A stretch of 64,000 nt of DNA. It comes from CAZBXD01 sp965216395 (lineage in GTDB: Bacteria > Pseudomonadota > Alphaproteobacteria > Micavibrionales > SZUA-601). Numbering within the stretch: position 1 is the first letter of the stretch; each line of letters starts with the position of its first letter. Under the pieces are notes generated by a model, which did not search any database, was not told the DNA's origin, and saw only the letters and a list, made by a program, of their open reading frames with translations. The stretch spans positions 372,001 to 436,000 of the forward strand of contig OZ244156.1 in assembly GCA_965216395.1 (NCBI GenBank). The letters are read 5' to 3'. The translations under genes and the position numbers were made by a program. Shown here piece by piece: positions 49,965 through 60,121 of the stretch.

Positions 49965-52097
49965 TTATTTAAAAGTCGCTTTTTTAATTTTAGATATAAG
50001 AAGATCTGGCGTTAAAAGCTGTGGTAAAACAACGCCTTCGCCCGCAGGAGGATAATACACGTAAAGTGGTACGCCACTGCGGCCAAAACTTTTGATATAG
50101 GAGGTGATGACAGGATCATGGTTGGTCCAATCCCCCTTAAGATAGGTAATATCTTTTTCTTTAAATAAATTTTTAACGTTATCAGAGCTGAGCGCAATCC
50201 GTTCATTGGCCAAACACGTAATACACCATGCGGCCGTCATATTAACAAAAACAGGTTTATTTTCTGCGCGGGCTTGGGCTAAATTTTCTGGTGAAAATAC
50301 ATCCCAATTTTTTTGATCTGAATGCGTAATTTGACTTTCATATGGTTCAGCCATACGGATTGTTTGTGTAAAGGATAGGGCAATCAAGATAAAAATGAGG
50401 GCAATAACAATCTTAAAGATATGCCAAGCCCCTTTATGTCGATCATGAGATAATGTGCCATAAATCCATAAACCAAAGGCAATGAAGCCAATTCCGCTTA
50501 GGCTAAGGAGAACACCAGTGGAACCAGCTTGTTGACTTAAAACCCATACCAACCATATCGTTGCACCAAACATGGGGAAGGCCAAAAATTGTTTAAAGCT
50601 TTCCATCCAAATACCTGGTTTGGGAAAAAGGCTTAATAGACGTGGGCTAAATGTCAAAATAACGTAGGGGAGGGCTAAGCCAAGTCCCAGCATTTGAATA
50701 ACCAAAAGTGAAATATACCATGGTTGCGTAAAGGCAAAGAAAATTGCTGCGCCCATGAGAGGGGCTGTACAGGGTGTCGCCACCACCACGGCCAAAACGC
50801 CAGTGAAAAATGAACCTGCTAAGCCGTGGCGTTGTGTCCATTTGCTGCCGATACCCATAAAGGAATTACCAAAACTTACAGCCCCTGTTAAGGCGTAGCC
50901 AATAATAAATAAAACATAAGCGGTGACTAAAACGAAAGTGGGGGATTGTAATTGCGCCCCCCAGCCCACTTTTTCACCAGCGGCACGTAAAGTTATAATG
51001 AAAATAGCCAATGCGGTAAAAGTTGTTAAAACACCAATCAGGTAAAAAATACCACCCATACGGACATGTTTTTTATCTTCACTATGGGCATGTTTAACAA
51101 GACTAAGTGCTTTCATGGATAAAACAGGGAAAACACAGGGCATTAGATTGAGCGCTAGTCCGCCTAAAAAAGCAAAGAAAGCCGCTGTTGCAATTTGTAT
51201 AAAACCTGACTTGGCTTGATTTGATGATGTAATTGTTTTTGGTGCTTGCCCTTGAGCCTTTATTTTAAAAGACTGACGCCCTTTTTGTGTTGTGAGAGCT
51301 AAATCGCCAGTTAAATACTGTTCGTGTTTTAGAGTCACATCACCATTTTTAAGCGTGATACGCAGTTCATCATTATCAATATTAAAATCTTGTTTGCCTT
51401 CATGGGCAACGGTTATGCCGTCATCATTAAAGAAATAGGCGTTTTGAATAGTTTCTTGATCAATTAATGTTGAAACTGGACGAATCACCAAGGTCATTTG
51501 ATCATTTGTTAAATCAATCTCTGCTTCTGCTGTATTTTCTTTGGGTAGTTTTTTTCTTGTCTCATCAAATTTCTTTGCATGTCGACTTTTAAAAATGGGC
51601 TGGTCGGTCACGGGTAAGGATAGAGATAATGTGGCTGATTCTGGGATGCAAATTTCTTCACAGGCGAGCCAATTTACTTTGGCTTGAATGTCCAAAACGG
51701 AGCCTGCGGATAAAGTCTCAGGCGGGGTAATTTTAGTCAGCAATAAAACTTCATCTGAATAACCGTAATTGGTTAAACTACCCACCTGATAAGGCTGAGG
51801 TGTTGGCCAATAAATATCGCTCACTTCTGTGTTATCGGGTAATTGCCATTCAATTGTTGTTGCCAAGCCAGAATCACCAGGATTTTTCCAGTAGGTATGC
51901 CAATTTGGTGTAATGATTTGTTGTATGGCTACATAAAAGGATTGACCCGCCTGTACCGTTTGGACTTCAGAAATAAGGCGCGCCTCAACTTTTTGATCTT
52001 CCCCATTATCAAAAGCATAAACATATGTTGATAAAAAAGTGGCGATAAATAATAAAAAGCCAGCAATAAAGTTTTTAAGCATAGATAATCCCGACAA
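49965..52097 (-). CDS. dsbD: Thiol:disulfide interchange protein DsbD-like
   Basis: 710 aa. Moves electrons from the cytoplasm to periplasmic thiol proteins. Signal peptide, then an N-terminal periplasmic region (about 30-290) with WLACEEICIPESATL containing the paired cysteines, then a transmembrane domain of about eight helices (about 300-580) with LMPCVFPVLSMKAL and VVVATPCTAPLMGAAI holding the two buried cysteines, and a C-terminal thioredoxin domain with the active site AAWCITCLANE (about 620). Longer than E. coli DsbD; the layout is of the ScsB-like type. Probably co-transcribed with the redoxin. Confidence 0.9.
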   Translation of the reverse strand: MSGLSMLKNFIAGFLLFIATFLSTYVYAFDNGEDQKVEARLISEVQTVQAGQSFYVAIQQIITPNWHTYWKNPGDSGLATTIEWQLPDNTEVSDIYWPTPQPYQVGSLTNYGYSDEVLLLTKITPPETLSAGSVLDIQAKVNWLACEEICIPESATLSLSLPVTDQPIFKSRHAKKFDETRKKLPKENTAEAEIDLTNDQMTLVIRPVSTLIDQETIQNAYFFNDDGITVAHEGKQDFNIDNDELRITLKNGDVTLKHEQYLTGDLALTTQKGRQSFKIKAQGQAPKTITSSNQAKSGFIQIATAAFFAFLGGLALNLMPCVFPVLSMKALSLVKHAHSEDKKHVRMGGIFYLIGVLTTFTALAIFIITLRAAGEKVGWGAQLQSPTFVLVTAYVLFIIGYALTGAVSFGNSFMGIGSKWTQRHGLAGSFFTGVLAVVVATPCTAPLMGAAIFFAFTQPWYISLLVIQMLGLGLALPYVILTFSPRLLSLFPKPGIWMESFKQFLAFPMFGATIWLVWVLSQQAGSTGVLLSLSGIGFIAFGLWIYGTLSHDRHKGAWHIFKIVIALIFILIALSFTQTIRMAEPYESQITHSDQKNWDVFSPENLAQARAENKPVFVNMTAAWCITCLANERIALSSDNVKNLFKEKDITYLKGDWTNHDPVITSYIKSFGRSGVPLYVYYPPAGEGVVLPQLLTPDLLISKIKKATFK

Positions 52098-52206
52098 ATT
52101 TTTTTGTTATAAACATATGTGTTACACTGGATATTCGTACTTAAAAAGATTAAGTTACATTTTTTAAATTAGCGTATCTATAATATAAAGCATAACATAG
52201 AAATTA

Positions 52207-54222
52207 ATGAGTGATATTTTTAAAATAAATTCTGATTTTTCGCCTGCTGGGGATCAGCCTGTAGCGATCAAGCAATTAACAGACGGAATTAAAGACGGTG
52301 AGAAGGATCAGGTTCTCCTTGGTGTGACTGGTTCTGGTAAAACCTTCACGATGGCGCATGTTATTCAAGAAATGGGGCGTCCTGCGCTCATATTGGCACC
52401 GAATAAAACGCTTGCCGCGCAACTTTATGGCGAAATGAAATCGTTTTTTCCAGAAAATTGTGTTGAATATTTTGTTTCTTATTATGATTATTATCAACCC
52501 GAAGCCTATGTCGCACGCACAGATACATTTATTGAAAAAGAATCATCAATTAATGAACAAATTGATCGTATGCGCCACTCGGCCACCCAAGCGCTTTTGC
52601 AACAAAGAGATACGATTATCGTTGCCTCTGTTTCATGTATTTACGGTATTGGTTCGGTTGAATCTTATTCCAGTATGGTGATTAATCTCTCCGCAGGGGA
52701 TACTATTGACCGTAATGATCTTATTAAAGAACTGGTCCGGATTCAATATAAACGCAATGATTTGAATTTTGTTCGCGGGACATTTCGTGTGCGTGGTGAT
52801 ACGGTTGAATTATTCCCTGCACATTTGGAGGATATGGCGTGGCGCATATCCATGTTTGGGGATGAAATTGAAACTATTCACGAATTTGACCCCTTGACCG
52901 GACAAAAAGGTAAAGCGCTATCACAGATTAAAATTTTTGCGAACAGTCACCATGTGACAACCAATCAAACCATTCAAACAGCGATTAAACAGATTAAAAT
53001 GGATCTGAAAGAAAGGTTACAATTTTACAGAGAGAATAACCAACTTTTAGAGGCACAACGTCTTGAACAACGCACGCAATTTGATATAGAAATGATGGAA
53101 GCCACGGGCACATGTCCGGGAATTGAAAATTATTCCCGTTATTTAACGGGTCGCAAACCAGGTGAACCACCCCCAACATTGTTTGAATATTTGCCCGATG
53201 ATGCTTTACTTTTTGTCGATGAAAGTCATGTGATGGTGCCCCAAATTGGGGGTATGTATAAGGGGGATCGATCGCGTAAAACAACATTGGTTGAACATGG
53301 GTTTCGTCTGCCCGCCGCGATTGATAACCGGCCACTTAAATTTGAAGAATGGCAATATTTACGTCCACAGACGGTTTATATTTCGGCCACACCTGGTGAT
53401 TGGGAATTAGAACAAACCGGTGGGGTATTTGCCGAGCAGATTGTGCGTCCAACAGGCTTAATTGATCCAGAAATTGATATTCGCCCGACAGAAACGCAGG
53501 TGGATGATTTGATGGCCGAATGTCGCAACATTGCCAATAAAGGCGGACGTGTTTTAGTGACAACATTGACCAAAAAAATGGCCGAAGATTTAACCGAATA
53601 TCTAAGTGAACACAATATCCGTGTTCGTTATCTTCACTCAGATATTGATACAATTGAGCGAATTGAAATTATCCGCGATTTACGTCTTGGTGAATTTGAT
53701 GTTCTGATTGGTATTAACCTTTTACGCGAAGGTTTAGATATCCCTGAATGTCAACTGGTCGCGATTTTAGATGCGGATAAAGAAGGATTTTTACGCTCCC
53801 GACGTTCTTTGATCCAGACTATTGGTCGCGCCGCGCGTAATGTTGATGGCCGTGCCATTCTTTATGCCGATAAAATGACGGGGAGTTTACAGGCCGCTTT
53901 GGACGAAACAAAACGTCGTCGTGATAAGCAAATTGCTTATAATGAAAAACATGGGATTACACCTGAAACTATTCGCAAGGAAATTACCGATATTCTTTCT
54001 GATATTTATGGCGATGAAGAAGCGCGTAACCGGACTATGGCGGCCAAAGGTGTTAAAATTGGTAATCGTTTCTCTCAAACCATGAAGCCCGAAGAATTGG
54101 ATGCGCATAAGAAACAGTTAGAAAAGCAAATGCATGAGGCGGCGGGTAATCTTGAATTTGAAGAAGCGGCGCGTTTGCGTGATCAAATTAAAGAACTTGA
54201 GGCAGAAGTTTTGGGCATTTAA
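52207..54222 (+). CDS. uvrB: Excinuclease ABC subunit B
   Basis: 671 aa damage-verification helicase of nucleotide excision repair. Walker A GVTGSGKTFT (about 39-48), the damage-probing beta-hairpin YYDYYQPEAYV (about 92-102), DEAD-like box LLFVDESHVM (about 337), the helicase motif INLLREGLDIPE (about 500) and QTIGRAARN (about 538), and a C-terminal UVR motif (EAAGNLEFEEAARLRDQI) that contacts UvrC. Transcribed towards uvrC, which lies 413 bp further on. Confidence 0.97.
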   Translation: MSDIFKINSDFSPAGDQPVAIKQLTDGIKDGEKDQVLLGVTGSGKTFTMAHVIQEMGRPALILAPNKTLAAQLYGEMKSFFPENCVEYFVSYYDYYQPEAYVARTDTFIEKESSINEQIDRMRHSATQALLQQRDTIIVASVSCIYGIGSVESYSSMVINLSAGDTIDRNDLIKELVRIQYKRNDLNFVRGTFRVRGDTVELFPAHLEDMAWRISMFGDEIETIHEFDPLTGQKGKALSQIKIFANSHHVTTNQTIQTAIKQIKMDLKERLQFYRENNQLLEAQRLEQRTQFDIEMMEATGTCPGIENYSRYLTGRKPGEPPPTLFEYLPDDALLFVDESHVMVPQIGGMYKGDRSRKTTLVEHGFRLPAAIDNRPLKFEEWQYLRPQTVYISATPGDWELEQTGGVFAEQIVRPTGLIDPEIDIRPTETQVDDLMAECRNIANKGGRVLVTTLTKKMAEDLTEYLSEHNIRVRYLHSDIDTIERIEIIRDLRLGEFDVLIGINLLREGLDIPECQLVAILDADKEGFLRSRRSLIQTIGRAARNVDGRAILYADKMTGSLQAALDETKRRRDKQIAYNEKHGITPETIRKEITDILSDIYGDEEARNRTMAAKGVKIGNRFSQTMKPEELDAHKKQLEKQMHEAAGNLEFEEAARLRDQIKELEAEVLGI

Positions 54223-54332
54223 TGTATGTATTTTTCGCTCAGTAAGCTGAATCATCAAATCAACATGATGAAGATTTAAATCATACAAACGCAATATATT
54301 GATTTGTGCATGTTTTGTTCTGTTTCTTAAAG

Positions 54333-54554
54333 TTGTGCACAGGGTGATTCGTCCGATTCTGTTATCAAAGTCAAGGCTTAAAATAAATAAATATTAACTT
54401 TCATTTAATAATTGAGTATATTTTATAATTTAAAATCAAATACTTAGTTATTATGCTTAAAAAATAGGCAAATAATAGGAATCTTTTAAAAACGGGGGGT
54501 AAGACCACGGTAACCCAAAATATCCACAAACTTATCCACAGGAATCGTGGATAG
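54333..54554. other. DnaA-box cluster with AT-rich stretch (origin-like)
   Basis: In the 413-bp gap between uvrB and uvrC: TTATCCACA, the perfect DnaA box (54532-54540); ATATCCACA (54520-54528), one mismatch; CTATCCACG on the minus strand (54546-54554), two mismatches; and TTGTGCACA (54333-54341), two mismatches. Between them lies about 100 bp of almost pure A/T (54375-54470), as expected of an unwinding element. The left part (54223-54330) shows no feature. Whether this is oriC or only DnaA-regulated promoter DNA cannot be told here. Confidence 0.45.
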
Positions 54555-54635
54555 TTCTAACACCCTCTAGTTATTTGTTTTAAATCATATTATATTCCAG
54601 TGACTTAATCCCAAAAGTAAAATAAAATATAAAAA

Positions 54636-56489
54636 ATGACTAATAAAAAAAATCCTCTTCAATCTGGTTCTGAAACGATTATGGCCTATGTCAAGCGTTT
54701 ACCAAAAACGCCCGGTGTATATCGTATGATCAATGATAAGGATGAAATTCTTTATATTGGTAAGGCGAAAGCTTTGCGAAACAGAGTGGTCAGTTACACG
54801 CGCGTTGATAGTTTGCCCCTGCGATTAAAACGTATGGTTTCTGAAACAGCTAAAATGGCGTTTATTGATACGCATACGGAGGCTGAAGCTTTATTATTAG
54901 AAGCGAATATGATCCGTAAGCATAAGCCACGTTATAATATTTTATTACGCGATGATAAATCTGTGCCCTATATCTTTTTATCGGGTGACCACGACTTTCC
55001 CCAAATTAAGGCACATCGTGGCAAGAAAAAACGCAAAGGAGATTATTATGGCCCCTTTGCTAGTGCGGGGCCTGTTCACGAAACCATTGCAACTTTACAA
55101 AAAGTATTTCAAATCCGTAATTGCACGGATAGTTATTTTGCTAATCGAAAGCGGCCTTGTTTACAATTCCATATCAAGCGCTGCACGGCGCCTTGTGTTG
55201 GTAAAGTAAGTCAAGCTGATTATGGTGAACAGGTTAATCAGGCCAAACAGTTTTTAGATGGTAAAGCGGTTTCGATTCAAAAGGATTTATCGAAAAAAAT
55301 GCAAGCCGCTAGTGATCAACAAGATTATGAGGCCGCCGCCGCCTACAGGGATCGTATTCAAGCCTTAACGCATATTCAATCACGTCAGGGCATTAATCCA
55401 GAGCGGTTTATTAAAGATGCCGATATCGTGGCGGGGTATATGGCTGGTGGTCAGGCCTGTATTCAAGTTTTCTTCTTTAGAGGCGGAAGAAATTACGGTA
55501 ACAAAGCTTATTTTCCACGTCATGATAAACAAACGGAACTGAATGATATTTTGAGTGCTTTTATCGGCCAGTTTTATCAAACACGCCCACCAGCGAAAGA
55601 AATCTTGGTTAGCCATAAATTACCAGAAGCGGATATTTTATCTGAAGCGCTTTCTGTCGATAGCCCTTATCGTGTTCTTATCCGTTCGCCACAGCGTGGC
55701 GGACGTAAACGGGTTATGGATCAAGCCATTGAAAATGCTAAAACAGCGCATGCACGACACTTGGCCAGTACACGTAAACAAAAAGAACTCCTCGAAAAAT
55801 TAGCAGAAGTTTTTGACTTAGAGCAAATTCCAGAACGTGTCGAAGTCTATGATAATAGTCATATTTCGGGGTCTAACGCGGTTGGCGCTATGATCGTGGC
55901 CGGTCCAGAAGGTTTTGAAAAAAAACATTATCGACAATTTAATATCAAAGATAAAATTGAACCTGGGGATGATTACGCTATGATGCGTGAGGTGTTTAAG
56001 CGGCGTTTTTCACGCGCATTAAAAGAAAAAGACACCCATACATGGCCTGATCTTGTTCTCATTGATGGTGGCAAAGGACAATTATCAGCTGCAACAGAGA
56101 TTATGAATGAGTTAAGTCTTGCCCATATTCCCCTCGTGGGTGTTTCAAAAGGGCCTGATCGTAATGCTGGGCGTGAGCAATTCCACATGAACGGGCGAGA
56201 GTGTTTTACCTTACCTTTGAAAGATCCTGTTTTGTATTTTATTCAACGTTTGCGCGATGAAGCGCATCGTTTTGCGATTGGATCCCATCGTGCCAAGCGT
56301 TCAAAAGCTATGGTTCGTTCCCCTCTTGACGGGATACCTGGTATTGGTGCTAAACGTAAGAAAGCGTTGTTGAACCATTTTGGTTCTGCTAAGGCTGCTG
56401 CGGGTGCAGGGCTAGATGATTTAAAAGCTGTTGAAGGGATTAGTCATGCGATGGCACAAACAATTTATGATTATTTTCATGAAGCTTAA
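54636..56489 (+). CDS. uvrC: Excinuclease ABC subunit C
   Basis: 617 aa; makes both incisions around the lesion. N-terminal GIY-YIG domain: PGVYRMIN and ILYIGKAKALRNRV (about 27-51). Cysteine-rich part with CLQFHIKRCTAPCVG (about 178-192), a UVR motif (SDQQDYEAAAAYRDRI, about 230), the RNase H-like nuclease with EVYDNSHISGS (about 410) and LVLIDGGKGQL (about 474), and C-terminal helix-hairpin-helix repeats (IPGIGAKRKKALLNHFG). The start at 54636 could be earlier only by little, given stops. Confidence 0.96.
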   Translation: MTNKKNPLQSGSETIMAYVKRLPKTPGVYRMINDKDEILYIGKAKALRNRVVSYTRVDSLPLRLKRMVSETAKMAFIDTHTEAEALLLEANMIRKHKPRYNILLRDDKSVPYIFLSGDHDFPQIKAHRGKKKRKGDYYGPFASAGPVHETIATLQKVFQIRNCTDSYFANRKRPCLQFHIKRCTAPCVGKVSQADYGEQVNQAKQFLDGKAVSIQKDLSKKMQAASDQQDYEAAAAYRDRIQALTHIQSRQGINPERFIKDADIVAGYMAGGQACIQVFFFRGGRNYGNKAYFPRHDKQTELNDILSAFIGQFYQTRPPAKEILVSHKLPEADILSEALSVDSPYRVLIRSPQRGGRKRVMDQAIENAKTAHARHLASTRKQKELLEKLAEVFDLEQIPERVEVYDNSHISGSNAVGAMIVAGPEGFEKKHYRQFNIKDKIEPGDDYAMMREVFKRRFSRALKEKDTHTWPDLVLIDGGKGQLSAATEIMNELSLAHIPLVGVSKGPDRNAGREQFHMNGRECFTLPLKDPVLYFIQRLRDEAHRFAIGSHRAKRSKAMVRSPLDGIPGIGAKRKKALLNHFGSAKAAAGAGLDDLKAVEGISHAMAQTIYDYFHEA

Positions 56490-56540
56490 AAAATATTTTT
56501 TACTCTTTTCCTATCGGCATAACCGTGTATTCTTAAGCGC

Positions 56541-57110
56541 ATGTTAGTCAGTAAAAAAAACCTACCGAATCTACTTACTTTTGCGCGAATTTTTTCAATT
56601 CCCGTTATGACAGTTTTATTCTTTTTCCCCTTTCAATGGGCGGCATGGACCGCTTTGGCCATTTATATCCCCGCGGCTGTAACCGATTTTCTGGATGGTT
56701 ATTTTGCTAGAACGCATCAAACCATTACACCAATTGGTAAATTTATGGACCCGATTGCTGATAAGCTCTTTGTTGGGGCGATGTTGTTCTTATTGGTTGC
56801 TTTTGATCGTCTCACTGGTATTTGGGTTTTACCCGCGGTGATTATCTTTATGCGCGAAATATTTATTGCGGGTCTGCGTGAATATCTTGGGCCTATGAAT
56901 GTTCAATTACCAGTTAGTCGTTTGGGTAAATGGAAGACGGCCATCCAAATGACAGCAATCGGGTTCCTGATTGTTTCTGGTTACAACCCCTTTCACTGGA
57001 TCCCTGAAACCTTGATTGGTGAGGTGGGTTTAACGATTGCGATGTTCCTAACGGTTAAATCTGGTTTTCAATATACTGTGGTTGGTTTGAAACATATCCA
57101 AAATAAATAA
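56541..57110 (+). CDS. pgsA: CDP-diacylglycerol-glycerol-3-phosphate 3-phosphatidyltransferase
   Basis: 189 aa integral membrane enzyme of phosphatidylglycerol synthesis. Starts NLPNLLTFARIFSIPV, and has the CDP-alcohol phosphatidyltransferase signature DFLDGYFARTHQTITPIGKFMDPIADK (in parts about 50-76: D-G-x2-A-R-x8-G-x3-D-x3-D). Four to five hydrophobic helices. It follows uvrC by 51 bp, the common uvrC-pgsA order. Confidence 0.95.
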   Translation: MLVSKKNLPNLLTFARIFSIPVMTVLFFFPFQWAAWTALAIYIPAAVTDFLDGYFARTHQTITPIGKFMDPIADKLFVGAMLFLLVAFDRLTGIWVLPAVIIFMREIFIAGLREYLGPMNVQLPVSRLGKWKTAIQMTAIGFLIVSGYNPFHWIPETLIGEVGLTIAMFLTVKSGFQYTVVGLKHIQNK

Positions 57111-57175
57111 AAAACATTTTGTTCTTCTTTTGTTCTTAATAATCTGCTACCTTAGTTTTTACGGGGTAGGGGCTT

Positions 57176-58495
57176 ATGACAGAAATTTATGCGACAGAAT
57201 TAACAACGCTTTTCTTAGATTTAAACAGCTATTTTGCCAGTGTTGAACAACAGGTTAATCCGAATTTACGGGGCAAGCCGGTTATTGTTGTCCCTACAGA
57301 TACAGATGCCACCTGTGCCATTGCTGCCAGTTATGAAGCCAAACGTTTTGGTATCAAAACGAATACCCCTGTTTATGAAGCATTATCGCGCTGTCCCGAT
57401 TTGAAAATCGTTGTTGCGCATCATGATCTTTATGTTGATTTTCATGAAAAGATTATGACGGAGATTAATCAATACGCACCGATTAAAAAAATATGCTCAA
57501 TTGATGAAGCGGCTTGTGAAATCCCGCATCATTATCGTGAAGTTTCTCTGGCTAAAGCCTTGGCGCAACAAATAAAAATCGCTATTTGGAAAAATGTGGG
57601 AGAAGCGATTAATTGTTCCATTGGTTTAGCTTCAAATAATTTATTGGCAAAAATTGCTTCTGATATGAATAAACCTGATGGTTTAACGGTTTTGATGCCT
57701 GATCAAATACCGGAATCTATTTATCATCTGAAATTGAGAGATTTTCCAGGGATTGGTCTTGGGATGGAACGACGATTTTATCTCAAAGGTGTTTTTGATA
57801 TTAAACGTTTTTGTCAGCTTTCACCAAAACAGGCCCGGAAAATTTGGGGCAGTGTCACGGGTGAACGCTATTGGTATCAATTGCGTGGTATGGAAATGGC
57901 GCCTTTAAAAACAAAGCGCACAACAGTCGGCCATAGCCATGTTTTGGCACCTATTTTGCGCTACCCAGATAAGGCACGCCTTGTTGCCCGTCGATTAACA
58001 ATTAAGGCCGCCTCACGTTTGCGCCGTATGGATTATTATGCGGGGCGGATTTATTTATCGGTTCGCTTTGTTGATCGAAGCAAATGGCAAGGGGAGCGTT
58101 CGCTTACCTATGTTAAAGATAATTTTTCTTTATTAGAAAATATGAGCCATTTGTGGACAATTATGCAAGAAGAGACCCCTTATTTTAAAAATCAGCGCAT
58201 TAAAAAAGTGAGTGTTGGGTTTTCATCCTTAAAAAAGAAATCGCATGTAACCCATGATATGTTTTCAATCCCTGCAAATGAGATAAAAAAATATGAAACA
58301 ATCAGCGACAGTGTGGACAAAATTAATAAGAAGTATGGCCGTGACTCAGTTTTTATCGGCGCTTTACCAGATATGAAAAAAAATCGTTTTAAAAAGAATG
58401 TAACTCAAAAGCATAGAGTTGATTCGATGGGTAAATATTCAGGTGTTAAGATTGCGTTTTCACGCATTCCGGATCGCGAAGAGTTTTACGAATAA
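57176..58495 (+). CDS. Y-family DNA polymerase (DinB/UmuC-like)
   Basis: 439 aa translesion polymerase. Catalytic motifs: FLDLNSYFASVEQ (metal ligand and steric-gate region, about 13-25) and CSIDEAACE (about 106-114). Further: IAASYEAKRFGIKT, INCSIGLASNNLLAKIASD (about 145-163), FPGIGLGMERRF as helix-hairpin-helix, and a little-finger domain from about 250. The C-terminus is basic, ending IPDREEFYE; no typical beta-clamp motif is obvious. DinB versus UmuC cannot be settled by eye. Confidence 0.88.
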   Translation: MTEIYATELTTLFLDLNSYFASVEQQVNPNLRGKPVIVVPTDTDATCAIAASYEAKRFGIKTNTPVYEALSRCPDLKIVVAHHDLYVDFHEKIMTEINQYAPIKKICSIDEAACEIPHHYREVSLAKALAQQIKIAIWKNVGEAINCSIGLASNNLLAKIASDMNKPDGLTVLMPDQIPESIYHLKLRDFPGIGLGMERRFYLKGVFDIKRFCQLSPKQARKIWGSVTGERYWYQLRGMEMAPLKTKRTTVGHSHVLAPILRYPDKARLVARRLTIKAASRLRRMDYYAGRIYLSVRFVDRSKWQGERSLTYVKDNFSLLENMSHLWTIMQEETPYFKNQRIKKVSVGFSSLKKKSHVTHDMFSIPANEIKKYETISDSVDKINKKYGRDSVFIGALPDMKKNRFKKNVTQKHRVDSMGKYSGVKIAFSRIPDREEFYE

Positions 58496-58517
58496 AGTCT
58501 TTTTCAAAGAGAATATT

Positions 58518-59285
58518 TTAAGAAACCATCTCAATCGGGCCCGTGGCACGTCCATTGATAAATTGGTCAACATAGGCATTATTTGAGTTTTTAAGTTCTC
58601 GCACAGCACCCGTCCAAATCATTTTTCCTTTATAAAGCATGGCAACCCGATCTGCGATACTGCGCACACTGGCCATATCATGGGTAATTGTTACGGCTGT
58701 GGCGCCAATTTCTTTAACGCATTTAATAATCAATTCATTAATTACATCCGCCATAATCGGATCCAAACCCGTTGTCGGCTCATCAAAGAAAATAATTTCT
58801 GGCCTGATAGCAATCGCACGCGCAAGAGCAACTCGTTTTTGCATACCACCAGAAAGCTCAGCCGGGAATTTAAAAGCTGAATCAGCGCTTAAACCGACCG
58901 CGCGTAATTTTTCAATAGCAAATTCTGGGCCATCTTTACGAGTGATTTTTTTGCGCTGTAACAGGGCAAAGCAAATATTCTCCCAGACAGGTAGAGAGTC
59001 AAAAAGCGCACCTGCTTGAAATAACATACCAAATTTTTCGCGCATTTTGAGCTGGTGATCTGAAGAAGCGCCAATCATTTCTTGGTTGTCAATTTTGATA
59101 GAACCACTATCGGCCTCGATCAAACCAAGGATACATTTCAAAAGCACCGATTTACCAGAGCCAGAACCGCCGATAATCACCATGGACTCACCTTTTTTAA
59201 CATCTAAATTGATGCCTTTTAAAACGTGATTATCACCAAAGGATTTACTGACATTTTGAACGCTGATTTTAAGGTCATTACTCAT
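58518..59285 (-). CDS. mlaF: ABC transporter ATP-binding protein MlaF
   Basis: 255 aa ATPase of the Mla phospholipid-trafficking system, which maintains outer-membrane asymmetry. Walker A GGSGSGKSVLLKC (about 38-50), Q-loop LFQAGALFDSLPVWEN (about 91), signature AELSGGMQKRVALARA (about 142-157) and Walker B IIFFDEPTTGLDP (about 164). The phrase AGALFDSLPVWENICF is typical of MlaF. The start overlaps the mlaE stop (ATGA). Confidence 0.93.
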   Translation of the reverse strand: MSNDLKISVQNVSKSFGDNHVLKGINLDVKKGESMVIIGGSGSGKSVLLKCILGLIEADSGSIKIDNQEMIGASSDHQLKMREKFGMLFQAGALFDSLPVWENICFALLQRKKITRKDGPEFAIEKLRAVGLSADSAFKFPAELSGGMQKRVALARAIAIRPEIIFFDEPTTGLDPIMADVINELIIKCVKEIGATAVTITHDMASVRSIADRVAMLYKGKMIWTGAVRELKNSNNAYVDQFINGRATGPIEMVS

Positions 59286-60076
59286 GAGAAAAAGACCTGT
59301 GTAAGAATATAATTGAAAATGAGAATTAGAATAGAGGATGAAACAACAGCACCAGTTGTCGCACGACCCACACCCTGTGCACCACGCCCAGAAAAGAACC
59401 CATTATAACATCCCATTAACGCCACGATATACCCATAAACGGCCGCTTTTACCAGCCCCGAGATCACATCAATCGGTTCTAAAAAATCAATTGTTTGTTT
59501 AAGGTAATTGGCTGGATTAAATCCGAGTTTGTGAATGCCAATAATATACCCGCCAAATACACCAATAATATCCCCAATAAGAACAAGGAAAGGTAACATC
59601 AGTACACCCGCAATAAGACGCGGTGCAATAAGATATTTATAGGGATTGGTGGTCAATGTTCGCAAAGCATCAATTTGTTCGGTAACGCGCATAGTGCCGA
59701 TTTCGGCCGCCATCGATGCGCCAATGCGCCCCGCGACCATTAAACCGGCCAGAACGGGTGCCAATTCACGTGTCATCGATAATACGACGACGGTCGCCAC
59801 TGCGCCTTCGGCAGAAAAACGGGCAAACCCTGTATAGCTTTGTAAGGCCAAAACCATACCGGTGAATAATGTCGTCATACCAACAACGGGGAGAGAATAA
59901 TACCCAATTTCAATAAATTGTCGCAAAACCAGTCGTGGATAAATCGGCGGGCGGACAACATGCATCGCACTGATGCCGACAAACATACTTAAACGCCCCA
60001 CTGCATTAAAAAATTGCAGAACAGCATGGCCGATATGCTGTAAAATAGATAATGGAAGATTATATAACGTATTCAT
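59282..60076 (-). CDS. mlaE: ABC transporter permease MlaE
   Basis: 264 aa from ATG 60076 (MNTLYNLPLS); a TTG 12 codons upstream is the alternative. MlaE-family permease: FIEIGYYSLPVVGMTTLFTGMVLALQ, the conserved ELAPVLAGLMVAGRIGASMAAEIGTMRVTEQIDAL (in parts, about 108-142), and several hydrophobic helices. Coupled to mlaF. The usual third gene mlaD is not here. Confidence 0.92.
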   Translation of the reverse strand: MNTLYNLPLSILQHIGHAVLQFFNAVGRLSMFVGISAMHVVRPPIYPRLVLRQFIEIGYYSLPVVGMTTLFTGMVLALQSYTGFARFSAEGAVATVVVLSMTRELAPVLAGLMVAGRIGASMAAEIGTMRVTEQIDALRTLTTNPYKYLIAPRLIAGVLMLPFLVLIGDIIGVFGGYIIGIHKLGFNPANYLKQTIDFLEPIDVISGLVKAAVYGYIVALMGCYNGFFSGRGAQGVGRATTGAVVSSSILILIFNYILTQVFFS

Positions 60077-60121
60077 ACCCGACAAAATGCCACCGAAACC
60101 TCTTAATAGCAAGAGGTATTG

